Positions 1 through 5,027 of a stretch of DNA of 5,027 bases are shown here, one piece after another. The notes below the pieces were generated by a model that was given only the letters and a program-made list of their open reading frames with translations, was not told the DNA's origin and searched no databases. Within the stretch, counting starts at the first letter, position 1, and every line of letters starts with the position of its first letter. The stretch comes from Candidatus Delongbacteria bacterium (GTDB taxonomy: Bacteria > UBA4055), in contig JAKLPX010000097.1 in NCBI GenBank assembly GCA_022013635.1, positions 1 through 5,027 on the forward strand. Direction: 5' to 3'. The translations under genes and the position numbers were made by a program.

Positions 1-308
1 AAGTTGGTACAATCCTATTGGAGCCGGTAATGAAAGTTGAAATTCACACTCCGCTTCCTTATGTAGGAAGTTTAACGGGAGATATAAACGCGAGAAGAGG
101 TAAGGTTGACGATCTTGAATTAAAGCACGAATATCAGATTATTAGAGCGACCGTTCCTTTATCGGAAATGTTCGGATACACCAACAGATTAAGGAATTTA
201 TCACAAGGAAGAGCCACATCGTCAATGGAATTCAAAGAATTTGTTCCCATGACGGAAGAAGAAACAAAAACAACATTAAAGAAGTTCGGTTATGTGTATA
301 ATAACTAA
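1..308 (+). CDS. fusA: Elongation factor G, C-terminal part (5' truncated by window edge)
   Basis: EF-G is the GTPase that drives translocation of tRNA and mRNA on the ribosome; with RRF it also helps recycle ribosomes. Only the last 101 residues are visible. The frame is open from base 3 with no stop upstream, so the gene enters from outside the window. An internal TTG at base 18 is a Leu codon of the conserved LLEPVMKVE segment and not a start. This segment, then GDINARRG and VPLSEMFGYTNRLRNLSQGRA, mark the end of domain IV and domain V (the EF-G C-terminal fold). The protein ends with a charged tail after SMEFKEFVPM, which is within normal variation. The GTPase domain lies outside the window, so its integrity cannot be judged. 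The next gene is tuf, 36 bases downstream, the classic str operon order. Identification is secure. A paralogous EF-G2 is not excluded by sequence alone, but the context argues for the main fusA. Confidence 0.96.
   Translation, partial: VGTILLEPVMKVEIHTPLPYVGSLTGDINARRGKVDDLELKHEYQIIRATVPLSEMFGYTNRLRNLSQGRATSSMEFKEFVPMTEEETKTTLKKFGYVYNN
297..302 (+). promoter_or_regulatory. Possible internal tuf promoter, -10 box only
   Basis: A perfect TATAAT lies in the last codons of fusA, 42 bases upstream of the tuf start codon. No good TTGACA-like -35 element sits 16-18 bases upstream; the bases there read around CATTAA. There is no properly spaced extended -10 TG either. The hexamer also encodes Tyr-Asn of EF-G, so it may be coincidence in AT-rich DNA. 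Internal promoters within fusA that add tuf transcripts are known in E. coli, which makes this plausible but unproven. Confidence 0.25.
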
Positions 309-330
309 GATATATTTAAAGCTTATAAAC

Positions 331-336
331 GGAGGT
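331..336 (+). promoter_or_regulatory. Strong ribosome binding site of tuf (GGAGGT)
   Basis: GGAGGT ends 8 bases before the tuf ATG, at near-ideal spacing and with near-full complementarity to the 16S rRNA 3' end. It fits the very high expression expected of EF-Tu. It also shows that this organism uses Shine-Dalgarno initiation on at least some highly expressed genes. Confidence 0.85.
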
Positions 337-344
337 ATTTAAAA

Positions 345-1535
345 ATGGCTAAGGAAAAATTTGCAAGAACCAAACCGCATGTTAATATCGGAACCATCGG
401 GCATGTTGACCATGGAAAAACTACATTGACTGCGGCTATTACTTTGGTTCTAAACAAAATTACCGGAGCAAAAATCGTTGCTTTCGACGAGATTGACAAA
501 GCTCCGGAAGAAAAAGAAAGAGGTATTACAATCAATACCGCTCATATCGAGTACGAAACGATAAACAGGCACTATGCTCATGTTGACTGTCCGGGGCACG
601 CCGACTATGTTAAAAACATGGTTACCGGAGCCGCTCAGATGGACGGAGCTATTCTCGTAGTTTCTGCGGCAGACGGACCAATGCCTCAGACAAGAGAGCA
701 TATTCTTCTGGCAAGACAAGTAAATGTCCCGCATCTTGTAGTGTTCATGAACAAAGTTGATATGGTTGACGACCCTGAAATTCTTGATCTTGTAGAATTG
801 GAAGTAAGGGAATTGCTTGAACTTTACAAATTTCCAAGCGATGTACCTTTCATTAAAGGATCTGCGCTGAACGCTATGGAGCATCCGGATAATCCTGAAA
901 TGACAAAATGTATTCTTGAGCTGATGGAAGCGGTTGACAGCTACATTCCGACCCCTAAAAGAGATAACGAAAAACCGTTTTTGTTGCCGGTTGAAGATGT
1001 TTTCTCAATTACAGGAAGGGGTACAGTTGCCACAGGCAGAATCGAAAGAGGTATGGTAAAGGTCGGCGAAGAGGTTGAAATCATCGGACTTACCGCAGGA
1101 AAGAAAAAATCAGTTTGTACCGGCGTTGAGATGTTCAGAAAAATTCTTGATCAGGGCGAAGCGGGCGACAATGTTGGACTGTTACTGAGAGGTGTTGATA
1201 AGAAAGATATTGAAAGAGGCATGGTTGTAATAAAACCGGGAAGCGTTACTCCTCATACTAAATTCAAAGCTGAGGTTTATGTTCTTACCGAAAAGGAAGG
1301 CGGAAGGCACAAGCCGTTCTTCAACAATTACAGACCGCAATTTTTTTTCAGAACAACAGATGTTACCGGTTCGATCACATTAAATGAAGGTGTCGAAATG
1401 ATCATGCCAGGCGATAATACAGAGATAAATGTTACTCTTATTTATCCGGTGGCAATGGAACTCGGTTTAAGATTCGCTATCAGAGAAGGCGGAAGAACGA
1501 TTGGAGCCGGCGCGGTAGCGCAAATAATCGAATAG
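345..1535 (+). CDS. tuf: Elongation factor Tu (EF-Tu)
   Basis: EF-Tu is the cytoplasmic GTPase that carries aminoacyl-tRNA to the ribosomal A site. The 396-residue product matches the usual 393-400. The GTPase domain (about 1-205) shows all G motifs: GHVDHGKT at 19-26 (P loop), RGITI at 59-63 with the Mg-coordinating Thr62, DCPGH at 81-85 with the catalytic His85 (His84 in mature E. coli numbering), NKVD at 136-139 and GSAL at 172-175. Domains II and III follow, with [13 protein letters not shown] in domain II, and [13 protein letters not shown] (330-342) and [10 protein letters not shown] (380-389) in domain III. No insertion or truncation is seen. The ATG follows a GGAGGT site, and the MAKEKF N-terminus is typical. 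All 19 Arg codons read are AGA (15) or AGG (4). A run of eight T at 1341-1348 encodes Phe-Phe-Phe. The gene sits between fusA and rpsJ as in many bacteria. Whether a second tuf copy exists cannot be told from here. Confidence 0.99.
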   Translation: MAKEKFARTKPHVNIGTIGHVDHGKTTLTAAITLVLNKITGAKIVAFDEIDKAPEEKERGITINTAHIEYETINRHYAHVDCPGHADYVKNMVTGAAQMDGAILVVSAADGPMPQTREHILLARQVNVPHLVVFMNKVDMVDDPEILDLVELEVRELLELYKFPSDVPFIKGSALNAMEHPDNPEMTKCILELMEAVDSYIPTPKRDNEKPFLLPVEDVFSITGRGTVATGRIERGMVKVGEEVEIIGLTAGKKKSVCTGVEMFRKILDQGEAGDNVGLLLRGVDKKDIERGMVVIKPGSVTPHTKFKAEVYVLTEKEGGRHKPFFNNYRPQFFFRTTDVTGSITLNEGVEMIMPGDNTEINVTLIYPVAMELGLRFAIREGGRTIGAGAVAQIIE

Positions 1536-1550
1536 AAGTTTGATAACTTG

Positions 1551-1556
1551 AGAGGT
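1551..1556 (+). promoter_or_regulatory. Ribosome binding site of rpsJ (AGAGGT)
   Basis: AGAGGT ends 4 bases before the rpsJ ATG. It supports the start at 1561. The whole tuf-rpsJ gap is 25 bases, so this site occupies most of the space that an E. coli-like S10 leader would need. Confidence 0.7.
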
Positions 1557-1560
1557 AAAG

Positions 1561-1872
1561 ATGGCTTCGCAAAAAATAAAGATCAAATTAAAATCTTATG
1601 ATTATCATTTGATTGACATTTCAACCGAAAAGATTATTAAAAAGGCAAGAGAAACAGGAGCGATTATATCCGGTCCTGTACCTTTGCCGACAAAAAAAAC
1701 TATATATACCGTTTTGCGTTCTCCTCATGTTAATAAAAAATCAAGAGAGCAATTCGAAAAGAGAATATACAAAAGATTGGTTGAAATATTAAACTCAAAA
1801 ACAGAAACCATGGAAGCGTTGACAAAATTAGAGCTTCCCGCTGGTGTCAGCATCGAAGTTAAAGTAGTGTAA
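1561..1872 (+). CDS. rpsJ: Small ribosomal subunit protein uS10
   Basis: uS10 is a protein of the 30S head. Outside the ribosome the same protein, as NusE, pairs with NusB in transcription antitermination and binds NusG to link transcription with translation. The 103-residue length is normal. Recognisable segments are [15 protein letters not shown] (5-19), [13 protein letters not shown] (32-44) and the long-loop segment [16 protein letters not shown] (53-68), which is a hallmark of the family. The C-terminal part, [19 protein letters not shown], is also typical. The ATG follows AGAGGT and lies 25 bases after tuf. It is normally the first gene of the S10 operon. Here, however, it follows tuf without a terminator or room for a long leader, so it is probably read from upstream transcripts. 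Confidence 0.98.
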   Translation: MASQKIKIKLKSYDYHLIDISTEKIIKKARETGAIISGPVPLPTKKTIYTVLRSPHVNKKSREQFEKRIYKRLVEILNSKTETMEALTKLELPAGVSIEVKVV

Positions 1873-1886
1873 AAAAAGGCGTGTAA

Positions 1887-2513
1887 ATGGATGTCATTTT
1901 AGGCAAAAAATTAGGAATGGCAAGCTTTTTCGGACCTGCGGGTAGAGAGTTCCCCGTAACTATAGTACAAGCCGGACCCTGCAAGGTTGTTCAGGTTAAA
2001 ACTATCGAAAAAGATAAATATGAAGCCATTCAGATTGGTTTTGAAAACCAAAAAGAATCGAGGGTAAACAAACCACTTACCGGACATTTTAAAAAAGCCG
2101 GAGTCGAGGTGCAAAAACACTTAAGAGAGTTCCGTTTTGAAGGAGCAGGCAAGATCTCAGTAGGTACGGAAGTGAATGCCGCAATGTTTCACGAAGGCGA
2201 CAACTTGCTAGTGGCCGGAATTTCGAAAGGTAAGGGTTTTCAAGGGCCTGTAAAGAGATGGGGTATGAAGCTTCAAGGGAAATCTCATGGTACTCATGAG
2301 TCAAAAAGAGGATCCGGATCAATCGGTCAATGTACTTGGCCTTCAAGAGTTTGGAAAGGAAAAAAGATGGCAGGAAGAATGGGAAGCGACAAGGTTACGA
2401 TTAAAAATGTCGAGATTTTAAAAGTAATTCCCGAAAAAAACATAATTTTCATTAAGGGTTCTCTTCCAGGTGCAAAGAACGGAATACTAAAAATAAGAAA
2501 GATGGAGGCATGA
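1887..2513 (+). CDS. rplC: Large ribosomal subunit protein uL3
   Basis: uL3 is an early-assembly 50S protein that binds 23S rRNA near its 3' end; its central loop reaches towards the peptidyl transferase centre. The 208 residues match the family (about 205-215). The N-terminal barrel starts ILGKKLGM (4-11) and continues FPVTIVQAGPCKVVQVKT (22-39). GISKGKGFQGPVKRWG (111-126) leads into the loop, with SHGTHE (133-138), GSGSIGQ (142-148) and VWKGKKMAGRMG (155-166). Numbering is colinear with E. coli L3 through this loop. Position 150, the Gln methylated by PrmB in E. coli, is Thr here, and position 151 is Trp. The ATG has only a weak Shine-Dalgarno (AAGG at about 1876-1879), 14 bases after rpsJ, so translation may partly depend on ribosomes arriving from rpsJ. 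The stop TGA overlaps the rplD start by one base. Confidence 0.98.
   Translation: MDVILGKKLGMASFFGPAGREFPVTIVQAGPCKVVQVKTIEKDKYEAIQIGFENQKESRVNKPLTGHFKKAGVEVQKHLREFRFEGAGKISVGTEVNAAMFHEGDNLLVAGISKGKGFQGPVKRWGMKLQGKSHGTHESKRGSGSIGQCTWPSRVWKGKKMAGRMGSDKVTIKNVEILKVIPEKNIIFIKGSLPGAKNGILKIRKMEA
2504..2508 (+). promoter_or_regulatory. Ribosome binding site that decides the rplD start (GGAGG)
   Basis: GGAGG lies inside the last codons of rplC. It ends 1 base before the ATG at 2510 but 4 bases before the ATG at 2513. Only the second gives workable spacing, and it produces the family-typical N-terminus MKLSVY instead of MMKLSVY. Confidence 0.7.
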
Positions 2514-3172
2514 TGAAGCTGTCAGTTTATGACATAGAAGGAAAAAAGACCTCTGTCGAAGTTGAGTTAAACAATGAAGTTTTTGGCATCGAACCGAATT
2601 TTCATCTAATTCATCAGTCCGTAAAAGTTTATTTGGCTAATCAAAGGCAGGGAACTGCAAAAGCCAAAGGAAGGTCAGAGTTGGCTTTCAGTAATAAGAA
2701 ATTGTTCAGACAAAAAGGGACGGGCGGCGCAAGAAGAGGAGACAGAAAGTCTCCGGTACTAGTCGGCGGTGGAAAAACATTCGGTCCTTCACCAAGAGAC
2801 TATACAATGAAAATGAATAAAAAGCAAAAACTTCTTGCAAGAAAGTCAGCGTATTCAGACAAAGCATTGAATGATAAAATATATCTCATTGATAATTTTG
2901 TTTTTGAAGCTCCTAAAACGACAAAATTCGTAAATGTACTGTCAGGTATGGAGGTTTTGGGTAAAAAAGTTTTAGTTTTGGTTGACACCTACAGTTATTT
3001 AGATGAAGATGCCAAATACGAAAACACGGTAAATTTACTAAAATCTATCAGAAACATAAAGAATACGAATATTCAGCTGGCGGACACCGTTTCTACTTAC
3101 GAAATAATGAATGCGGATTGTCTGATAATACAGAAAGGCGCTTTACAAACTATTGATAGGGTGAACGGATAA
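2513..3172 (+). CDS. rplD: Large ribosomal subunit protein uL4
   Basis: uL4 is a 50S protein whose long internal loop lines the nascent-chain exit tunnel next to uL22. In E. coli it also represses its own S10 operon. The product is 219 residues from the second of two adjacent ATG codons; the first, at 2510, would add one Met but sits too close to the GGAGG site. The globular start is followed by HQSVKVYLANQRQGTAKAKG (34-53), which enters the tunnel loop. The loop itself includes FRQKGTGGARRGDRKSP (66-82) and GGGKTFGPSPRDY (86-98), followed by a basic helix KMNKKQKLLARKSA. The C-terminal domain ends in the usual way with an INxADxLI-like segment (ImNADCLIIQKGAL). YLANQRQGT resembles FCB-group uL4, from memory. 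The gene overlaps rplC by one base (TGATG) and rplW by one base (TAATG), so translational coupling is likely. Confidence 0.97.
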   Translation: MKLSVYDIEGKKTSVEVELNNEVFGIEPNFHLIHQSVKVYLANQRQGTAKAKGRSELAFSNKKLFRQKGTGGARRGDRKSPVLVGGGKTFGPSPRDYTMKMNKKQKLLARKSAYSDKALNDKIYLIDNFVFEAPKTTKFVNVLSGMEVLGKKVLVLVDTYSYLDEDAKYENTVNLLKSIRNIKNTNIQLADTVSTYEIMNADCLIIQKGALQTIDRVNG

Positions 3173-3453
3173 TGAAGATGATATTAAAAAGACCTTTAAT
3201 CACGGAAAAAACAAGCAGACTCCAAGAGAAAAACAATCAATACACTTTTTTAGTAGATGTACATGCCAACAAAATCGAAATTAAAAAAGAAATTGAAAGC
3301 AGATTCCGAGTATCAGTTAAAGAAATTAATACCGTGAATTATGAGGGAAGAAAAGCAAGAGTCGGAAGATTCTTTGGCAAAAAAAGCGATTTCAAGAAAG
3401 CTATCGTTACTTTAGCGAAAGGCGATAAACTTGATATTTATGATCAGGCTTAA
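3172..3453 (+). CDS. rplW: Large ribosomal subunit protein uL23
   Basis: uL23 sits at the exit of the peptide tunnel, where it docks trigger factor and the signal recognition particle. The 93 residues are normal for the short bacterial form. Key segments are the N-terminal LKRPLITEKTSRL (5-17), the core YTFLVDVHANKIEIKKEIE (24-42), and the RVGRFFGKKSDFKKAIVTL stretch (63-81), which ends in the acidic tail KLDIYDQA. The start chosen is the ATG overlapping the rplD stop (TAATG), with AGGGT at 3158-3162 placed 9 bases upstream. A second in-frame ATG at 3178 would shorten the protein by two residues and lies 15 bases from that site, so it is less likely. The exposed Glu that binds trigger factor in E. 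coli (Glu18) lies in the RLQEK region here, where Glu19 is present, though I did not align it rigorously. Confidence 0.97.
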   Translation: MKMILKRPLITEKTSRLQEKNNQYTFLVDVHANKIEIKKEIESRFRVSVKEINTVNYEGRKARVGRFFGKKSDFKKAIVTLAKGDKLDIYDQA

Positions 3454-3494
3454 AAGAAGTTGATATCTGAAAATGTAGTAGATTTGGAGTTAAA
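3454..3494 (+). other. Longest intergenic gap (rplW-rplB), 41 bases
   Basis: This is the largest gap in the window. It carries a GGAG ribosome binding site at 3486-3489, five bases before the rplB ATG. Otherwise it is AT-rich, with no terminator hairpin, no good promoter pair and no small reading frame that I can support. Confidence 0.7.
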
Positions 3495-4325
3495 ATGCCA
3501 GTGAGAAAATTTAAACCATATACGCCGAGCAGAAGATTCATGATGATACCCGATTTCACTGAAATCACTAAATCAAAACCGGAAAAATCTTTGCTGGAAA
3601 ACAAAAAGAAGACCGGCGGAAGAAATAATATTGGAAGAATCACTACTCGTCATATAGGTGGTGGACATAAACAAGCTTTAAGAGTAATCGACTTTAAAAG
3701 AGATAAATATAATATTCCCGCAAAAATTGCGGCAATAGAATATGATCCTAACAGAACTGCTAGATTGGCTTTGTTATTTTATGTCGATGGAGAAAAAAGA
3801 TATATTTTAGCTCCCAACGGACTAAAAGTTGGTGATACTGTTGTTTCTGGAGAAAATGTTGACATAAGGCCAGGTAATGCTTTGCCTTTAAAGTCTATTC
3901 CTGCAGGACAAATGGTTCACAATATCGAATTAAAAATCGGTAAAGGCGGTCAAATAGTCAGATCGGCCGGAACTTATGCTGTTTTGATGGCGAAGGATGG
4001 TAATTATTGTCACTTGAAGATGCCTTCTGGTGAAGTGAGATTGGTTCATCAGAATTGCTATGCAACTCTTGGACAAATCGGAAATATTGACCATTTTAAT
4101 CAAAATCATGGTAAGGCCGGAAGAAAAAGATGGCTTGGAGTTAGACCTACAGTAAGGGGATGCGCGATGAATCCGGTTGACCATCCTCACGGCGGCGGCG
4201 AGGGAAGAACTTGCGGTGGAAGACAACCTGTATCTCCTTGGGGCGTATATGCAAAAGGTTACAAAACAAGGAAGAAAAACAAACCTTCCGACAAGTACAT
4301 AATCAAGAGAAGAAAAACAAAATAA
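3495..4325 (+). CDS. rplB: Large ribosomal subunit protein uL2
   Basis: uL2 is among the most conserved 50S proteins, needed for subunit joining and for peptidyl transferase activity. The 276 residues match the usual 273-278. Segments seen are [20 protein letters not shown] (41-60), [13 protein letters not shown] (81-93), the [14 protein letters not shown] segment (101-114), [14 protein letters not shown] (149-162) and [13 protein letters not shown] (226-238). The protein is colinear with E. coli L2 through this region, so His230 (counting Met) corresponds to the functionally important E. coli His229. The C-terminus (PVSPWG, then a [20 protein letters not shown] basic tail) resembles Chlorobiota/Ignavibacteriota forms, from memory. 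The ATG follows a GGAG site five bases upstream. It lies 41 bases after rplW and 13 before rpsS. Nothing is missing or inserted. Confidence 0.98.
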   Translation: MPVRKFKPYTPSRRFMMIPDFTEITKSKPEKSLLENKKKTGGRNNIGRITTRHIGGGHKQALRVIDFKRDKYNIPAKIAAIEYDPNRTARLALLFYVDGEKRYILAPNGLKVGDTVVSGENVDIRPGNALPLKSIPAGQMVHNIELKIGKGGQIVRSAGTYAVLMAKDGNYCHLKMPSGEVRLVHQNCYATLGQIGNIDHFNQNHGKAGRKRWLGVRPTVRGCAMNPVDHPHGGGEGRTCGGRQPVSPWGVYAKGYKTRKKNKPSDKYIIKRRKTK

Positions 4326-4338
4326 CGGGGTTTGTTGA

Positions 4339-4626
4339 ATGCCAAGATCAGTAAAAAAAGGACCTTTTGTCGATGACCATCTTTTAAACAAAGTGGTTAA
4401 GATGAATAAAATTAAGCAAAAAAGTGTTATAAAGACTTGGTCAAGAAGATCGACGATAGTTCCTGATTTCATAGGACACACGGTCGCCGTTTACAACGGG
4501 AAACAATTCATACCTGTTTATATCACGGAAAATCATGTTGGTCATAAATTTGGTGAATTTTCTTTGACAAGAGTATTCAGAGGTCATCCTGAAAAAAAAT
4601 CAGAAAAAGCCTCAAAGAAAAAATAA
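4339..4626 (+). CDS. rpsS: Small ribosomal subunit protein uS19
   Basis: uS19 is a 30S head protein that forms a complex with uS13 near the A site and contacts the large subunit across an intersubunit bridge. The 95-residue length is normal. Family segments are [15 protein letters not shown] (2-16), [18 protein letters not shown] (31-48), [13 protein letters not shown] (51-63) and [14 protein letters not shown] (65-78). The C-terminal RVFRGHP is followed by a Lys/Ser-rich tail ([10 protein letters not shown]), typical of the disordered S19 end. The start is the ATG at 4339. Upstream there is only a GGGG run at 4327-4330, 8 bases away, a weak Shine-Dalgarno. With a 13-base gap from rplB, initiation may rely on coupling. 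Confidence 0.97.
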   Translation: MPRSVKKGPFVDDHLLNKVVKMNKIKQKSVIKTWSRRSTIVPDFIGHTVAVYNGKQFIPVYITENHVGHKFGEFSLTRVFRGHPEKKSEKASKKK

Positions 4627-4631
4627 GAGGG
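4627..4631 (+). promoter_or_regulatory. Ribosome binding site of rplV (GAGGG)
   Basis: GAGGG begins directly after the rpsS stop codon and ends 4 bases before the rplV ATG. The 9-base gap between the two genes therefore consists of little more than this site. Confidence 0.6.
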
Positions 4632-4635
4632 AACG

Positions 4636-4986
4636 ATGGAAGCGTATGCAAAAGCAAAATGGGTAGGTTATCCGGCAAATAAAGTAAGACTGGTAATGGA
4701 GTTGGTTAAGGACAAAGATGTGGAAACAGCAATTAACATTCTTAATTTTACTCCTAATTTCGCGGCTAAGTCAATACAAAAAACACTTAAATCAGCCGTT
4801 GCTAATTTAATTGAAAATAACAGAGAAACGACAATTGATACCGACAGCGTTTTTATTGATACTATGTACGCCGACGAAGGACCTACCATGAAAAGATTTA
4901 AACCTCGTGCTCAAGGTAGAGCAACAAGAATCAGAAAACGAACCAGTCACATTTACATTAAAGTAAAAGTGGCGACAAAAGAATAG
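4636..4986 (+). CDS. rplV: Large ribosomal subunit protein uL22
   Basis: uL22 binds 23S rRNA domains and sends an extended beta-hairpin into the exit tunnel opposite uL4. The 116 residues are normal (about 110-120). The globular domain shows AKAKWVGYPANKVRLVMELV (5-24) and the SAVANLIENN helix (53-62). The hairpin region is DEGPTMKRFKPRAQGRATRI (80-99), followed by RKRTSHIYIKV (100-110), the most conserved part of the family. Met85-Lys86-Arg87 correspond to the Met-Lys-Arg of E. coli L22, whose loss gives erythromycin resistance. They are intact here, so no such resistance change is visible. The ATG is 4 bases after GAGGG. The gene ends 9 bases before rpsC, and its TAG stop is fused to the AGGAGG ribosome binding site of that gene. 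Confidence 0.98.
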   Translation: MEAYAKAKWVGYPANKVRLVMELVKDKDVETAINILNFTPNFAAKSIQKTLKSAVANLIENNRETTIDTDSVFIDTMYADEGPTMKRFKPRAQGRATRIRKRTSHIYIKVKVATKE

Positions 4987-4990
4987 GAGG
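4985..4990 (+). promoter_or_regulatory. Strong ribosome binding site of rpsC (AGGAGG) overlapping the rplV stop
   Basis: AGGAGG uses the last two bases of the rplV TAG stop and ends 5 bases before a TTG. It is the strongest such site in the window along with the tuf site. It is the main evidence that the TTG is a start codon. Confidence 0.85.
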
Positions 4991-4995
4991 ACTTT

Positions 4996-5027
4996 TTGGG
5001 TCAAAAGTGTAATCCGATAGGGCTTCG
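4996..5027 (+). CDS. rpsC: Small ribosomal subunit protein uS3, first codons (3' truncated by window edge), TTG start
   Basis: uS3 is a 30S head protein at the mRNA entry channel and contributes to the helicase activity of the ribosome. Only ten full codons and two bases are inside the window. Read from TTG as Met they give MGQKCNPIGL, then the first two bases of a probable Arg codon, matching the nearly universal uS3 start MGQKxNPxGxRLG. No ATG or GTG is available in frame: the codons upstream are TTT, GAC and GAG, and then the rplV stop. The AGGAGG site 5 bases upstream supports the TTG. Position after rplV is the standard S10 operon order. Cys at residue 5 varies between lineages. Nothing can be said about the rest of the gene. 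Confidence 0.92.
   Translation, partial: MGQKCNPIGL

Noticed and set aside
18..20. TTG at base 18 as the start of a 96-residue protein
   Set aside because: The frame is open to the window edge, and the TTG is a Leu codon within the conserved LLEPVMKVE of EF-G. It is an internal codon of a truncated fusA.
311..316. TATATT as a second -10 box in the fusA-tuf gap
   Set aside because: No -35-like hexamer at proper spacing, and AT-rich gaps yield such matches by chance. The TATAAT at 297-302 is the better candidate, and even that is weak.
450..884. A 144-codon open frame on the minus strand inside tuf
   Set aside because: It lies wholly antisense to the conserved GTPase domain of EF-Tu, has no recognisable domain and has no supporting context. 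It is a shadow of the tuf codon pattern.
1536..1549. Small hairpin AAGTT-TGAT-AACTT between tuf and rpsJ
   Set aside because: Five mostly A-U pairs directly before the rpsJ ribosome binding site, too weak for a terminator and with no U-run after it.
2284..2300. Inverted repeat CTCATG-GTACT-CATGAG in rplC
   Set aside because: A six-base stem inside the invariant Ser-His-Gly-Thr-His-Glu codons, with no U-tract and no regulatory position. The repeat arises from two CAT codons and is best explained by coding.
3930..4481. A 183-codon open frame on the minus strand across rplB and rpsS
   Set aside because: It is antisense to two highly conserved ribosomal protein genes and spans their junction. 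The composition looks like reverse-frame translation, with hydrophobic and Cys/Ser-rich stretches and no known motif.
1..5027. A hidden novel system, mobile element or horizontally acquired insert
   Set aside because: Nearly every base is covered by conserved translation genes in canonical order on one strand, with no gap above 41 bases and no composition break that I could see. There is no space for an additional locus.

Overview
The window is a contiguous, single-strand (+) stretch of a bacterial chromosome that joins the end of the str operon to the start of the S10 operon. The order is fusA (3' end only), tuf, rpsJ, rplC, rplD, rplW, rplB, rpsS, rplV, rpsC (first ten codons only). Every gene belongs to the translation machinery. 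All complete reading frames are intact and near the usual length for their families. I found no RNA gene, mobile element, CRISPR array, repeat or foreign gene, and the longest non-coding gap is 41 bases.

Layout: bases 1-308 encode the C-terminal domain of elongation factor G. After a 36-base gap with a strong GGAGGT ribosome binding site comes tuf (EF-Tu, 396 aa). It is followed 25 bases later by rpsJ (uS10), and then uL3, uL4, uL23, uL2, uS19, uL22 and uS3. rplC/rplD and rplD/rplW overlap by one base (TGATG and TAATG). The other S10 genes are 9-41 bases apart. There is no terminator-like hairpin with a U-tract anywhere, so this looks like one transcription unit running from the str genes into the S10 genes.

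How the genes work together: EF-Tu delivers aminoacyl-tRNA and EF-G translocates it. uS10, uS19 and uS3 belong to the head of the 30S subunit. uL3, uL4, uL23, uL2 and uL22 are early-binding proteins of the 50S subunit around the peptidyl transferase centre and exit tunnel. Co-expression lets ribosome parts and elongation factors be made together.

Organism: an AT-rich bacterium with arginine codons strongly biased to AGA/AGG. All 19 Arg codons I read in tuf are of this type. The uL4, uL23 and uL2 sequences (for example YLANQRQGT in uL4, and [20 protein letters not shown] at the end of uL2) resemble, from memory, those of the Bacteroidota/Chlorobiota/Ignavibacteriota and related candidate phyla (FCB group). 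Several clear Shine-Dalgarno sequences (GGAGGT, AGGAGG) are unlike typical Bacteroidota, so a deeper FCB lineage or another AT-rich phylum is possible. I cannot name a genus.

This is an ordinary housekeeping region. I looked for a previously undescribed system and did not find one. The points worth a second look are small: a TTG start on rpsC, the start choice for rplD, a perfect TATAAT box inside the end of fusA, the missing room for an E. coli-type S10 leader, and a few residue substitutions.
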